Shown here one piece after another: positions 1-8,802 of a stretch of DNA of 64,000 nucleotides. Source of the stretch: Streptomyces sp. CB01635. GTDB lineage: Bacteria; Actinomycetota; Actinomycetes; Streptomycetales; Streptomycetaceae. Position numbers and translations under genes: made by a program. Within the stretch, counting starts at the first letter, position 1; the number at the start of each line of letters is the position of its first letter. The stretch lies in the NCBI RefSeq assembly GCF_002803065.1, contig NZ_NNBL01000003.1, forward strand, positions 1,432,042 through 1,496,041, in the 5' to 3' direction. Below the pieces are notes generated by a model. The model worked only from the letters and a program-made list of their open reading frames with translations. It was not told the origin of the DNA and did not search any database.

Positions 1-133
1 TGCGTACTGCAGGGTGATTCATTGACGCTGCCTGTGCAGTGGTTGACAGGATGAAGGCCGGGTACTCGGGACTCATTGGGAGCCATCTGACCTGCACCGT
101 GGGCGCAGGCCGCGAGACCTCCTCTGCCGGGGT

Positions 134-158
134 CCGCCCCGTGATGAGGTCGGGGCGG
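134..158. terminator. GC hairpin, possible terminator
   Basis: CCGCCCCG (134-141) is followed by a 9-nt loop and its exact complement CGGGGCGG (151-158). No T-run follows, which is common in Streptomyces terminators. It could end a gene to the left of the window, but that gene is not visible. Confidence 0.3.
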
Positions 159-551
159 CGTGGGTCACCGTACGGGGATCACGGACAGGTTGTCTTGTCC
201 GCGTGGGGCAATGCCGTGACCAGCGAATATGGCCTCTTGGAGCTCCGTCGGCGACCCCTCGGACACGATTTCAGGGCGTATGGGTGCGCTGCGACGCGCA
301 GGCACTGCCGGGCAGTGCGCAGGAATGGGTGTCCCGCAATCCGGGGGTCCGTGGCCCTGGAAGTACGCACGTGGGACCCCTGCTGCACGTTTGGACGCTC
401 ATGTCAGGGGGACGCGATAAGCGCGTAAGAGCGACCTTCTCGGAGGCGAACCGTGGTTCGACCCCGCTTCGTGATCGGCGGCGCCGACTTCGCCGGGTGT
501 CAGCCGGACTGCACTGCGCCCCGGGCGTCCCTGCCCAAGGCCGCCCGGAAC

Positions 552-568
552 GGCAACAAACTGTTGCC
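552..568. promoter_or_regulatory. Inverted repeat upstream of transketolase
   Basis: GGCAACA and TGTTGCC form perfect 7-bp arms around a 3-nt centre (AAC), about 270 bp before the transketolase start. Symmetry and position suggest an operator, but no cognate regulator can be assigned. Confidence 0.35.
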
Positions 569-839
569 TTTTCCAGGCGTCGCCGCGTACTCGGGCTGCC
601 CGAGGCGCCGCATCTGTGCGACCACGGGACACGGGATCAGACACGTCGAACTCGTCCCGCCGTTGCCGACGGCCCCGGGCGCTGGTCCTCGCGCTGCACG
701 TTCGTGGCTTCGGGGCCGGACACGGGGACGGAGGTCGCCGCGTACGGGCATCTGTTCAGCTGCGCGCCGGTGCGCAAGCAACCGCCGGCGTGCGTAGCGG
801 GAGCCCTGTCCGGTGCGACAACCCCTCGGAAGGAGTGAC

Positions 840-2687
840 ATGAATACCCGTCAACTTTCGGAACTCGCCCAGCAGTTGCGTGTCGACAGCATCCGCGCCT
901 CCGCCGCCGCGGGCTCCGGGCATCCCACCTCCTCGATGTCTGCTGCCGACTTGATGGCCGTTCTCCTGGCGAACCACATGCGCTACGACTTCGACCGCCC
1001 CGCACATCCCGGCAATGACCGGTTCGTACTCTCGAAGGGGCACGCTTCCCCGCTGTTGTACGCCGCGTACAAGGCGGCCGGCGCGATCAACGACACCGAG
1101 CTGCTGACGTTCCGCAGGCTCGGCAGCCGTCTCGAAGGGCATCCGACGCCACGGCAGCTGCCGTGGGTCGAGACGGCCACAGGCTCCCTCGGGCAGGGGC
1201 TGCCCGTCGCCGTCGGCATCTCGCTGGCCGGCAAGCGGCTCGACCGAACCGGATACCGCGTCTGGGTCTTGTGCGGCGACAGCGAGCTCGCCGAGGGCTC
1301 CGTGTGGGAGGCCGCCGAGCACGCAGGTTACGAGCACCTGGACAATCTCACGGCGATCGTCGACGTCAACCGCCTCGGCCAGCGCGGCCCGACCCGGCAC
1401 GGACACGACCTGCACGCCTACGCACGCCGCTTCCAGGCCTTCGGCTGGCACACCGTCGAGGTCGACGGGCACGACGTCGACGCCATCGACCGCGCCTACG
1501 ACGAGGCCCTGTCCACCGCCGGGCAGCCGACCGCGATCCTCGCCCGCACCCTCAAGGGCAAGGGCGTCGCATCCGTCCAGGACCGCGAGGGCCTGCACGG
1601 CAAGCCGCTGCCGGACGCCGAGGAAGCGATCGCCGAACTCGGCGGCGTACGCGACCTACGGGTAGAGGTGCAGCATCCGTCCGCCGCACGGATGCTGCAT
1701 CCCGTGGGCTCGGGCCATGCCGACCTTCCCCGTTACGAGACGGGTGACGAGGTCGCCACCCGCGACGCCTACGGGAAGGCTCTCGCCGCTGTCGGAACCG
1801 CCCGTGGCGACGTCGTCGCCCTGGACGGCGAGGTGAGCGACTCCACGCGCTCCGAGTTCTTCGCCAAGGAGCACCCCGACCGCTTCTTCGAGTGCTACAT
1901 CGCCGAGCAGCAGATGGTCGCCACGTCGGTCGGGATGGCGACGCGCGGTTGGGTGCCGTACGCCTCCACGTTCGCCGCGTTCCTCACCCGCGCGTACGAC
2001 TTCGTGCGCATGGCCTCGATCAGCGGGGCCGGGATCAACCTGGTCGGGTCGCACGCGGGCGTCGCCATCGGTCAGGACGGGCCCTCGCAGATGGGGCTCG
2101 AGGACCTGGCGATGTTCCGGGCGATGTACGGCTCGACGGTGCTGTACCCGTGCGATGGCAACCAGACGGCGAAGCTCGTCGCGGAGATGGCCGACCTCGA
2201 GGGCATCCGCTATCTGCGCACCTCCCGCGGCGACACCCCCGTCATCTACAGCCCCACCGAGGAGTTCCCGATCGGCGGAAGCAAAGTGTTGCGCGCATCC
2301 GGCGAGGACCGACTGACCGTGGTCTCGGCGGGCGTCACCCTCCACGAGGCGCTGAAGGCCGCCGAGTTGCTCGACCGCGAGGGCATCCAGGTCCGGGTGA
2401 TCGACCTCTACTCCGTCAAGCCCGTCGACCGCAGCACCCTGCGCGAGGCCGCCGAAAGCACCGGCTGCCTCCTGACAGTGGAGGACCACCGCGCGGAGGG
2501 CGGTATCGGGGACTCGGTGCTCGACGCCTTTGCCGACGGCCGTCCCGTACCGCGCCTCGTGCGCCTGGCTGTCCGGACGATGCCCGGCTCGGCGACTCCC
2601 GCGGAGCAACTGCACGCAGCCGGTATCGATGCCGAGTCGATCGCGGCGGCGGCGCGGCTGCTGGTCGAGACGGCCGTCGTGCGCTGA
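840..2687 (+). CDS. Transketolase, single-chain short form
   Basis: The 615-residue product is a thiamine-diphosphate enzyme that moves two-carbon ketol units between ketose and aldose phosphates (non-oxidative pentose phosphate pathway). The TPP domain is N-terminal (GHPTSS near residue 27; GDSELAEGSVWE near 144, the diphosphate/Mg site). The pyrimidine domain carries the AEQQM glutamate near 355, and a C-terminal transketolase domain follows. It is shorter than TktA-type enzymes (about 660-700 aa) and matches the two halves of split transketolases joined in one chain. The ATG at 840 is chosen because GGAAGGAG lies just upstream; a longer frame from 813 lacks a ribosome site. Its position before a sugar ABC operon suggests a pathway-specific rather than housekeeping copy, which is inference. 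Confidence 0.9.
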   Translation: MNTRQLSELAQQLRVDSIRASAAAGSGHPTSSMSAADLMAVLLANHMRYDFDRPAHPGNDRFVLSKGHASPLLYAAYKAAGAINDTELLTFRRLGSRLEGHPTPRQLPWVETATGSLGQGLPVAVGISLAGKRLDRTGYRVWVLCGDSELAEGSVWEAAEHAGYEHLDNLTAIVDVNRLGQRGPTRHGHDLHAYARRFQAFGWHTVEVDGHDVDAIDRAYDEALSTAGQPTAILARTLKGKGVASVQDREGLHGKPLPDAEEAIAELGGVRDLRVEVQHPSAARMLHPVGSGHADLPRYETGDEVATRDAYGKALAAVGTARGDVVALDGEVSDSTRSEFFAKEHPDRFFECYIAEQQMVATSVGMATRGWVPYASTFAAFLTRAYDFVRMASISGAGINLVGSHAGVAIGQDGPSQMGLEDLAMFRAMYGSTVLYPCDGNQTAKLVAEMADLEGIRYLRTSRGDTPVIYSPTEEFPIGGSKVLRASGEDRLTVVSAGVTLHEALKAAELLDREGIQVRVIDLYSVKPVDRSTLREAAESTGCLLTVEDHRAEGGIGDSVLDAFADGRPVPRLVRLAVRTMPGSATPAEQLHAAGIDAESIAAAARLLVETAVVR

Positions 2688-2702
2688 CCGAAGGACACCG
2701 AG

Positions 2703-2906
2703 ATGACCAGCTCCGAGACGGTCCGTGTGGGCCGTCGGACCGTCGACGTCCACCGCCCGGACAAGGTGCTGTCTCCCGCGAGCGGGCGCGGCGAGGCGTA
2801 CACGAAAGGCCACCTCGTCGAGCACTACCGCGCGGTCGCACCTGTCATGCTGCCGCACCTGCGGGGCCGCCCGCTGATGCTGGAACGGCACCCGGACGGC
2901 ATCGAC
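2703..2906 (+). pseudogene. LigD-type polymerase domain, 5' fragment
   Basis: About 68 residues match the start of the LigD primase-polymerase domain used in non-homologous end joining, including RPDKVL, YTKG and HLRGRPLMLERHPDGID. The normal domain is near 300 aa. After the HPDGID motif the similarity stops abruptly and the frame runs into antisense sequence of the next gene, so this is a truncated remnant without the polymerase active-site aspartates. It begins 16 bp after the transketolase stop. An HhH endonuclease gene lies close by, and both may descend from one DNA-repair cluster. Confidence 0.75.
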
Positions 2907-2947
2907 TCCGGGCCCCCTGTGCCGGAGCTGTCACCTGGCGCGGAGCG

Positions 2948-3199
2948 TCAGCCGGACGGTTCGTCGGGCACGGGGTGCTCGGGGCTCGGGCTTCCGGAGT
3001 GCGGGGTGGTCCCCCGTCGGCCGGTACCCGCTTCGTCTGTGTCGGGGATCTCCGGGTCGGGCTCGGGCGGCTCCCCATCGGTCGGCTGTGCCACATCGCC
3101 TGCGGCGTCCCAGGGATCAGCGCCGGTGCCTGCCTGCTGGTCGGGCATGTCCCTCGGGGTGGGCCCCGGTACCGGTTCCTCGGGTCGGCGGTCACTCAC
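2948..3199 (-). CDS. Small acidic proline-rich protein
   Basis: An 83-residue protein starting at GTG 3199, preceded by the ribosome site GGGAGAG at good spacing. It is rich in Pro, Asp, Glu and Gly with almost no hydrophobic runs, so it is likely soluble and disordered. No domain was recognised. It lies in a gap between the LigD fragment and the endonuclease and has codon bias typical of the region. Function unknown. I trust it mainly because of the ribosome site and the clear composition change upstream of the GTG. Confidence 0.5.
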   Translation of the reverse strand: MSDRRPEEPVPGPTPRDMPDQQAGTGADPWDAAGDVAQPTDGEPPEPDPEIPDTDEAGTGRRGTTPHSGSPSPEHPVPDEPSG

Positions 3200-3329
3200 A
3201 AATCTCTCCCTTCCTCGGTGGGCTGGTGTGGCACGCGGGTACCCACGTGGATGGAAAGGATGTCTGATACTGGCGGCTCTGTGTCCCAGGTTCCCCGCAC
3301 AGGACGGGTCGTGCCGTTGAGAGGAGCCG

Positions 3330-3986
3330 TCAGGCGACGCGGTCCAGGCAGTCCGCTGCGACTGCCTCGTCCAGGGCCGCACGCACCAGCGCCGAGGCCA
3401 TCTCCGCGTGCGTCCCATCACCGGCGAGCCGGACGAGCTCAGAGGCTCGCCGCGGCAGTCCCAGACGCGTGGCGCCCTGAAGAGCCTTGGAGTCCACGAA
3501 GGGGGCGAACTCCGGCCACACGTCCTGAACCTCCCGCAGGAAGATGTCCGCCCCGACCGGACCGACCCCCGGCAATTCCCGCAACAGGTGCCGCAACTCG
3601 TCCGCATCTCCGTCCGCCTGCTCCCGCATCCTGCGCAGGTCGCCGCCCCAGTGGTCGATCAAGATGTGGCCGCCCTCACCCAGTTGGGTTGCCGTGCGCT
3701 CGTCGTAGCGGCGGTAACCACCACGCCCGAGGGCATCGACGCGCTGCTGCCAGGTGGCTGCGCACATGCGTTTCGGGTCCCTCAGTCCGGCCTCGTACAG
3801 GGACCGCGACGTCGAGACCGCGGCAGAAGCACGGATCCGCGCGCTGAGCAGGTGCGCCAGGACGAGCGTCCGGTAGAGGGGCTGCGGTGTGTTCTTCAAT
3901 TGGATGTGGGCCTCGGCGGCATAGGTCTGCCCGTGATAGCGGAGCAGTTCCCGCATGACTTCCTTGTCTCTCTTGTTGTGGGTCAT
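3330..3986 (-). CDS. Endonuclease III-like HhH-GPD protein
   Basis: The 218-residue product belongs to the helix-hairpin-helix base-excision glycosylase superfamily. The HhH motif LPGVGPVGADIF (about residues 140-151) is followed by FVDSKALQGA, which supplies the conserved Asp. The Lys found in the hairpin of bifunctional endonuclease III enzymes is absent, and no C-terminal 4Fe-4S cysteine cluster is seen, so it may be monofunctional or act as a structural paralogue. The ATG at 3986 is preferred over an upstream in-frame start because GAGGAG precedes it. Likely role is repair of damaged bases; the substrate is unknown. Confidence 0.75.
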   Translation of the reverse strand: MTHNKRDKEVMRELLRYHGQTYAAEAHIQLKNTPQPLYRTLVLAHLLSARIRASAAVSTSRSLYEAGLRDPKRMCAATWQQRVDALGRGGYRRYDERTATQLGEGGHILIDHWGGDLRRMREQADGDADELRHLLRELPGVGPVGADIFLREVQDVWPEFAPFVDSKALQGATRLGLPRRASELVRLAGDGTHAEMASALVRAALDEAVAADCLDRVA

Positions 3987-4377
3987 GGCTACAGCTGCTC
4001 CTCTGCGTGATTGCTCAGCCCCTACCGCGGGCAGCTCGCCCGGCGACGGCTGGTGTAGGGACCACGTACGCATGGCAGATCGCGGAATGTCACGTTCCCC
4101 GGGTGTCCCGGGACGGCGGGGGTATTCGTGGTCAGCCGCGGGCGGCGCTCGGTGTTCGGATGCCGCCGACGATGAACCGCTGGTCCACCCCGTGGACCAG
4201 CCGACCGGATTGATCGGAACGTGATCGGTGAGGCGCTGCGGCTATGGCCCGCGAGCCTCGCCCCTGGGGGCGGCGTGACGCACGTGGGACCGCCCCCAGG
4301 CCCGGCTCCGGTGCAGGGGCAGGGCGCGCGGGACGGCGTACCAGCACGGACATCTGCAAGACCGTGGGGCAGCGAGG

Positions 4378-4557
4378 AACAGCGCCCTCGTAGGAGCCGA
4401 TCTCTCCCTGTCCGTCGGCGTCATACGATCCGCCGACCTCGTACAGAACGTAGGGATTGTCCGGGTGCTCGGTCAGCAGTTGCTCGAAGAAGTCGACGGT
4501 CGGCTGTAGGTTCGCCCGGTCCCGGCGGGCGAACGCGTCTTCTATCGTCGCGGCCAA
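4378..4557 (-). pseudogene. TPR-type protein, N-terminal remnant
   Basis: The first 55-60 residues resemble the start of a small tetratricopeptide protein (AFARRDRANLQP, FFEQLLTEHPDNPYVLYEVG). After GSYDADGQGEIGSYEG the sequence turns into proline/arginine-rich frame with no repeat pattern, in any frame. I read it as a gene that has lost most of its length. The stretch 4074-4377 beside it holds nothing else I can identify. Confidence 0.5.
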
Positions 4558-4678
4558 CTCGGGTCGGGGGCCAGCGTTCGAAGACGCCGGTCAGGCGGCC
4601 GCCCTCGGCCGCGCTGTCCCCGGGTTGGGCGCCGGGGTGGCCGCGACGTCAAGCCTGCGACCTTGCGGCCATCGTGCT

Positions 4679-4694
4679 CTGCGAGCGCTCGCAG
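4679..4694. promoter_or_regulatory. Perfect 16-bp palindrome (operator candidate)
   Basis: CTGCGAGCGCTCGCAG is its own reverse complement. A degenerate second copy, CTGCGAGCGCCTGCAA, lies 120 bp downstream (4799-4814). A CG-centred palindrome of this length is typical of LacI-family binding sites, and a LacI gene is encoded in the same operon at 8799. Confidence 0.5.
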
Positions 4695-4768
4695 GAGTTG
4701 TCGAGAGTACCGATCCGCAGAGCGGACGCGGCTGCATGCCCGCTGCCCGTCCCATTGCGACCCTTGTG

Positions 4769-4782
4769 AGAAAGCGCTTGCT
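4769..4782. promoter_or_regulatory. LacI-type operator AGAAAGCGCTTGCT
   Basis: The core AAGCGCTT is the classic centre of LacI/CcpA-like operators. The 14-mer differs at one base from the perfect palindrome at 12755-12768. It sits about 95 bp before the sugar-binding protein gene. Confidence 0.55.
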
Positions 4783-4789
4783 GGAAGCA

Positions 4790-4818
4790 TTGACGGCTCT
4801 GCGAGCGCCTGCAAGAGT
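4790..4818 (+). promoter_or_regulatory. Candidate promoter overlapping operator copy 2
   Basis: TTGACG (4790-4795) and AAGAGT (4813-4818) are 17 nt apart. The -35 is good and the -10 poor. The spacer contains the second CTGCGAGCG palindrome (4799-4814), an arrangement that would let a bound repressor block RNA polymerase. Confidence 0.3.
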
Positions 4819-4874
4819 CGCGCCTCAACAAGAAATTGACGCAACGCAGTTGACCTACCTCGCGGAGGAGCCGC

Positions 4875-6155
4875 ATGGGCAATGACGCCCCCTCCCGCCG
4901 TACCGCCCTGGCAGCCCTGCTGTCCGCGGGACTCGCCACGGGCTGCAGCAGCGGCGCGCGTTCGGTCGCCTCCGGCGGCACGGCCACGCTGCGCTACTTC
5001 TTCTGGGGTGATGCCGGCCGGGCCGAACTCATCAACCAGTGCATCGCGGTATTCGAACGCGATCATCGGCGTATCCGGATCAAGACCAGCTTCGTAGGCT
5101 TCGACGCGTACTGGCAGAAGGTGACCACCGCGCTCGCCGGCGGCAATCCGCCCGACCTGCTGCACGTCGACTATGCCTGGCTGCGCACCTTCGCCAGTCA
5201 CGACCTCCTCGCCGATCTCGCCGAACTCACCGGTGCCGGCAAGGAGATCGACGCGAGCGCCGTCGTGCCCGCGCTGCGGACCGCCGGCCTGATCGAAGGT
5301 CGCCGCGTCGGCGTTCCGCTGTCGCGCAACAGCATCGCGCTCATGTACGACGCCGGGCTCTATGCCGAGGCGGGGGCCACTCCGCCGGATCTGAAGACGG
5401 GTTGGGAGACGTTCGCCGAACAGACCGCCAGGATCTCCAAGTTCACCAAGGGCGCACAGGTCGGTGTCGACAACCCCGGCCAGAACTACATGGGCGTCGA
5501 GATGTGGATGATGCAGCACGGTAAGACGGCGTGGACCGAGGCCGGTCAACTGGGCTTCACACCCGACGACTTGCACGGCTACCTGTCGTTCATCGAGCGC
5601 TGGCGGGACGCCGGCGGGATCGCGGGTGCCCGGGTCATCCTGGAGGCGAAGCCGGGCGCTCCAATCACCGCGCGCCGCGCGGCCTCGATGTTCGAGTGGG
5701 ACAACCAGGTCGGCAGCCGGAGCGAGGCGCGCGGGACCCGCCTGAAGCTGACCACCCCGCCCACCGACACCGGCACGAGCGGCCTCTACGCCAAGCCGGG
5801 CATGCTGCTCAGCGCTTCGGGCGCGACGCCGTACCGCAGTGAGGCCGCGCAGTTCATCAACTTCATGATCAATGACCGGCGCGTCGCGAAGATCCTCGGC
5901 ACCAACATCGGCATGGCGCCCACCACCCGCCAGGAGGGCGCGGCCAGTACCGACGACCCGTTCGTGCGCCTGACCCAGGGCTACGAGAAGCGGATCGCCG
6001 GCGTGGCAGCGGCAACACCGCCTGCCCCCGGAGTCGGCGGCTCCACCCTGAACGTCCGCCTGGAGCGCATCGCCGAGAAGCTCGGCTACGGCGTCATCTC
6101 CGTGGACGAGGCCGTCGACCTCTACTTCGACCAGGCGAAGGTCGTCCTCTCCTGA
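4875..6155 (+). CDS. Sugar ABC transporter substrate-binding lipoprotein
   Basis: A 426-residue extracytoplasmic solute-binding protein of the carbohydrate (family 1) type. The N-terminus has SRRTALAALL followed by GLATGC, compatible with a TAT-type lipoprotein signal and lipid attachment at the Cys near residue 24. The body has the usual layout (YFFWGDAGRAE start, NPPDLLHVDYAW, GVPLSRNSIALMYDAGLY). The start is fixed by GGAGGAG just before ATG. It opens an operon with two permeases, DUF624, LacI and oxidoreductase genes. No ATPase gene is present, so a shared MsiK-type ATPase elsewhere would energise the system. Substrate unknown. Confidence 0.9.
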   Translation: MGNDAPSRRTALAALLSAGLATGCSSGARSVASGGTATLRYFFWGDAGRAELINQCIAVFERDHRRIRIKTSFVGFDAYWQKVTTALAGGNPPDLLHVDYAWLRTFASHDLLADLAELTGAGKEIDASAVVPALRTAGLIEGRRVGVPLSRNSIALMYDAGLYAEAGATPPDLKTGWETFAEQTARISKFTKGAQVGVDNPGQNYMGVEMWMMQHGKTAWTEAGQLGFTPDDLHGYLSFIERWRDAGGIAGARVILEAKPGAPITARRAASMFEWDNQVGSRSEARGTRLKLTTPPTDTGTSGLYAKPGMLLSASGATPYRSEAAQFINFMINDRRVAKILGTNIGMAPTTRQEGAASTDDPFVRLTQGYEKRIAGVAAATPPAPGVGGSTLNVRLERIAEKLGYGVISVDEAVDLYFDQAKVVLS

Positions 6156-6196
6156 CGACTGCCGGCCCGAGAACCCCCACGACCTATGGAGAACCC

Positions 6197-7165
6197 ATGG
6201 CCGGTACGACGACGACCGAGGCCGCGATACCGGCGGCCCGCCGAGACCCCCACACTCGCCGCGTCGCCCCGGGCAAGCGCCGCCGGGGCAGCGATCGTGC
6301 GGCGTATGTCTTCCTGACTCCCTGGATGATCGGCGCGGGTCTGCTGACCCTCGCTCCGATGTTCTATTCGCTGTTCATGTCCTTTACGGACTACAACCTC
6401 TTCGACACCCCGAACTGGATCGGCCTCGAGAACTACCGGCGTATCCTCTTCGACGATCCGCAGGTGCGCGACTCGGTCCTGGTCACGCTCCAGTACGTGC
6501 TGATCGCCACTCCGCTCAAGCTTGCCGTGGCCCTCGGTGTGGCGCTGCTCCTGCACACCAAACGCAGGGGCCGCAACTTCTACCGGGCCGCCTTCTATCT
6601 GCCCTCGCTCATCGGCGCCAGCGTCGGCGCGGCCATCGTCTGGAGGTTGCTCTTCTCCACCGGCAGCGTCGTCGACCGCGCCGCCGGCATCCTCGGCATG
6701 GACACCGGCGGCTGGGTGTCCAACCCCGACTGGTCCATGATGTCCCTGGTCGCCCTCTCCGTCTGGCAGTTCGGCGCGCCCATGGTCATCTTCCTGGCCG
6801 CGCTGCAACAGATCCCGCGGGACCTGTACGAGGCGGCCGAGGTGGACGGCGCCGGGCCGATCCGCCGCTTCGTCTCCGTGACCGTGCCGATGCTCTCTCC
6901 GGTGATCTTCTTCAATCTGGTCCTGGAGATGGTGCACGCCTTCCAGATGTTCAATTCGGCCTTCGTGCTCTCCAACGGCACCGGCGGCCCGGCGGGCTCC
7001 ACGTACGTCTACTCGATGTACCTGTACGAACTCGGCTTCAACGACTTCCGGATGGGCTACGCGGCCGCCCTGACCTGGGTGCTGCTGATCGTCATCGGTG
7101 TCGTGACCGCGGTCCTGTTCAAGACGTCGGGCCGCTGGGTCCACTACGCGGGCGAGGAGAAGTGA
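6197..7165 (+). CDS. Sugar ABC transporter permease (MalF-like)
   Basis: A 322-residue inner-membrane permease with about six transmembrane helices after a basic N-terminus. The cytoplasmic loop EAAEVDGAGPIRRFVSVTVP is the EAA motif that docks the ATPase. It follows the binding protein by 41 bp and has GGAG before ATG. Its stop overlaps the start region of the next permease, showing translational coupling. It should form a heterodimer with the downstream permease to import the same sugar. Confidence 0.92.
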   Translation: MAGTTTTEAAIPAARRDPHTRRVAPGKRRRGSDRAAYVFLTPWMIGAGLLTLAPMFYSLFMSFTDYNLFDTPNWIGLENYRRILFDDPQVRDSVLVTLQYVLIATPLKLAVALGVALLLHTKRRGRNFYRAAFYLPSLIGASVGAAIVWRLLFSTGSVVDRAAGILGMDTGGWVSNPDWSMMSLVALSVWQFGAPMVIFLAALQQIPRDLYEAAEVDGAGPIRRFVSVTVPMLSPVIFFNLVLEMVHAFQMFNSAFVLSNGTGGPAGSTYVYSMYLYELGFNDFRMGYAAALTWVLLIVIGVVTAVLFKTSGRWVHYAGEEK

Positions 7166-7167
7166 CC

Positions 7168-8046
7168 ATGACGACCCCGACCATCCCTCGAACCCAAGGG
7201 GTCCGGCACAGGCCGTTCGACCGGGGCGCCCTGCTCTGGCACGGTGGCGCCGCCGTGCTGCTGCTCGCCCTTCTGTACCCCGTGGTGTGGGTGTTCACCT
7301 CATCGGTCAAGCCGCCCCAGGAGATCCTCTCCAGTTTCGACCTGCTTCCCTCTCGGCCCACGTGGGAGGGGTTCCGCACCGCTCTCGAAGGCATCGCGGA
7401 GGTGCCGACCTGGCGATTCTTCTCCAACTCGCTGATCCTCTCGGTGGGTTCGGTGATCGGCAACGTGCTGTCGTGCTCGATCGCGGCGTATGCGTTCGCA
7501 CGGCTGCGCTTCCGCGGCCGCGGCGTCATGTTCACCGCGATGATCGGCACCATCCTGCTCCCGCACCACCTGCTGCTCATCCCGCAGTACACGATGTTCC
7601 AGCAGGCCGGCCTGGTCGACACCTTCGTGCCACTGCTGCTCGGCAAGTTCCTCGCCACCGACGCGTTCTTCGTGTTCCTGATGGTGCAGTTCATCCGCAA
7701 TCTGCCGCAGAGCCTCGACGAGGCCGCCCTGATCGACGGCTGCGGCCACTTCCGGATCTTCTGGCACATCGTGCTGCCGCTGCTGCGACCCGCACTGATC
7801 ACCACGGCCATCTTCACGTTCATCTGGTCGTGGAACGACTTCTTCGCCCCGCTGATCTACCTCCAGTCGCCGGAGAACTATCCGCTGCCGCTGGCCCTGC
7901 GTCTGTTCGTCGACTCCTCAAGCGCCACCGACTACGGAGCGATGCTGGGCATGTCGGTCCTCTCCCTGTTGCCGGTGATCGCCTTCTTCGCCGCGTTCCA
8001 GCGCCTGCTCATCGAGGGCGCAGCCACCTCCGGGCTCAAGGGCTGA
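7168..8046 (+). CDS. Sugar ABC transporter permease (MalG-like)
   Basis: A 292-residue permease with six predicted helices and the EAA loop DEAALIDGCGHFRIFWHIVLP. I choose ATG 7168 because GAGGAG is 8 nt upstream; the GTG at 7162 is too close to that site. It is the second half of the permease pair. The C-terminal stretch LLIEGAATSGLKG is typical of MalG-type carbohydrate permeases. Confidence 0.92.
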   Translation: MTTPTIPRTQGVRHRPFDRGALLWHGGAAVLLLALLYPVVWVFTSSVKPPQEILSSFDLLPSRPTWEGFRTALEGIAEVPTWRFFSNSLILSVGSVIGNVLSCSIAAYAFARLRFRGRGVMFTAMIGTILLPHHLLLIPQYTMFQQAGLVDTFVPLLLGKFLATDAFFVFLMVQFIRNLPQSLDEAALIDGCGHFRIFWHIVLPLLRPALITTAIFTFIWSWNDFFAPLIYLQSPENYPLPLALRLFVDSSSATDYGAMLGMSVLSLLPVIAFFAAFQRLLIEGAATSGLKG

Positions 8047-8061
8047 AGGGCGGTCACGGTC

Positions 8062-8802
8062 ATGACGTATGCGATGGCGACCCGGCGCGACCCCGGTCAC
8101 CGAGACGGCCGGGTGCGCGATACCCCGTACGGTGAACGCTTCACGCTCTTCGCCGAAGTCATCTGGATTGGCGTGCTCGTGACGCTGGCTTCCCTGCCCC
8201 TGGTGACCTGGCCCGCAGCGATGGCAGCGGGCTGCGCGGCGGTGCGCCGCTGCGTGCCCGACGGCCCGAGCGTGGGCACGGCCCGCCGCTTCGCCGCCGA
8301 CTGGCGCCGCGCACTGCGCGGTGGAACCCTGCGCGGTACGGCGGGGCTCGCGTCCCTCGCGTTCCTCGCGGCCGACCTGCGGATCGCCGCTGTGGCCGGC
8401 GATCTGCCCGGCCACGGACTGCTCGTCGTGGTGTGTGCGGCGGCCGGCGTCGCCGTGGTCGTCGTGCAGCTGCGCGCGGCTGCCGCGTGGAGCGAGCCGG
8501 GCGATGCCGGCCCTGCGACCCTCGCCAACGGCTTCGCCGGGTGGCGGCGCGTCGCCCTGGCGCGCTCCCGCGACGACCTCGTGGGCTCGGTGATACTCGC
8601 GGCCGCCGTATGCGCGACGGCAGTCTGCGCCTGGCAATTGCTGCTCCTCCTCCCGCTGGTGTCGGGCGTCCTCGCCCTCGCGGCTGTGGCCGTGGAGCGA
8701 CGCGGACGCGAGGAGAAGGCCGCGCGGACAGAGTGTCGCCGTCACGGTGGGACGGTCCTGCGCACAGGACAGTCGAGCTCTTCTGACGGGTCGAGTTCAT
8801 GA
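8062..8802 (+). CDS. DUF624 (YesL-like) membrane protein
   Basis: A 246-residue integral membrane protein with the DUF624 pattern: YGERFTLFAEVIWIGVLVTL, a short Pro-rich break (SLPLVTWPAA), then further hydrophobic segments and a basic tail. Members occur next to carbohydrate ABC permeases in Gram-positive bacteria and have no firmly established function. Here it lies inside the operon, 15 bp after the permease, and overlaps the LacI gene by 4 bp (ATGA). A role in transporter assembly or sensing is inference. Confidence 0.8.
   Translation: MTYAMATRRDPGHRDGRVRDTPYGERFTLFAEVIWIGVLVTLASLPLVTWPAAMAAGCAAVRRCVPDGPSVGTARRFAADWRRALRGGTLRGTAGLASLAFLAADLRIAAVAGDLPGHGLLVVVCAAAGVAVVVVQLRAAAAWSEPGDAGPATLANGFAGWRRVALARSRDDLVGSVILAAAVCATAVCAWQLLLLLPLVSGVLALAAVAVERRGREEKAARTECRRHGGTVLRTGQSSSSDGSSS

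Larger units (their letters stand above)
1..839. other. Non-coding or unassigned lead-in
   Basis: I could not recognise any gene here. Open frames exist on both strands, but they are arginine- and proline-rich shadow frames without a family signature. The visible structures are a GC hairpin at 134-158, an inverted repeat CGGACA/TGTCCG at 182-201 with an 8-nt spacer, and the GGCAACA/TGTTGCC palindrome at 552-568. The stretch is best read as the 3' end of an upstream unit plus the long leader of the transketolase gene. Confidence 0.4.

Noticed and set aside
182..201. CGGACA-N8-TGTCCG as another site for the 51709 TetR
   Set aside because: Half-sites agree but the spacer is 8 nt, not 1-3, and the location is far from the regulator; no support.
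1892..3847. 651-codon frame on the + strand over transketolase and endonuclease
   Set aside because: Arg/Pro-rich shadow frame crossing genes on both strands.
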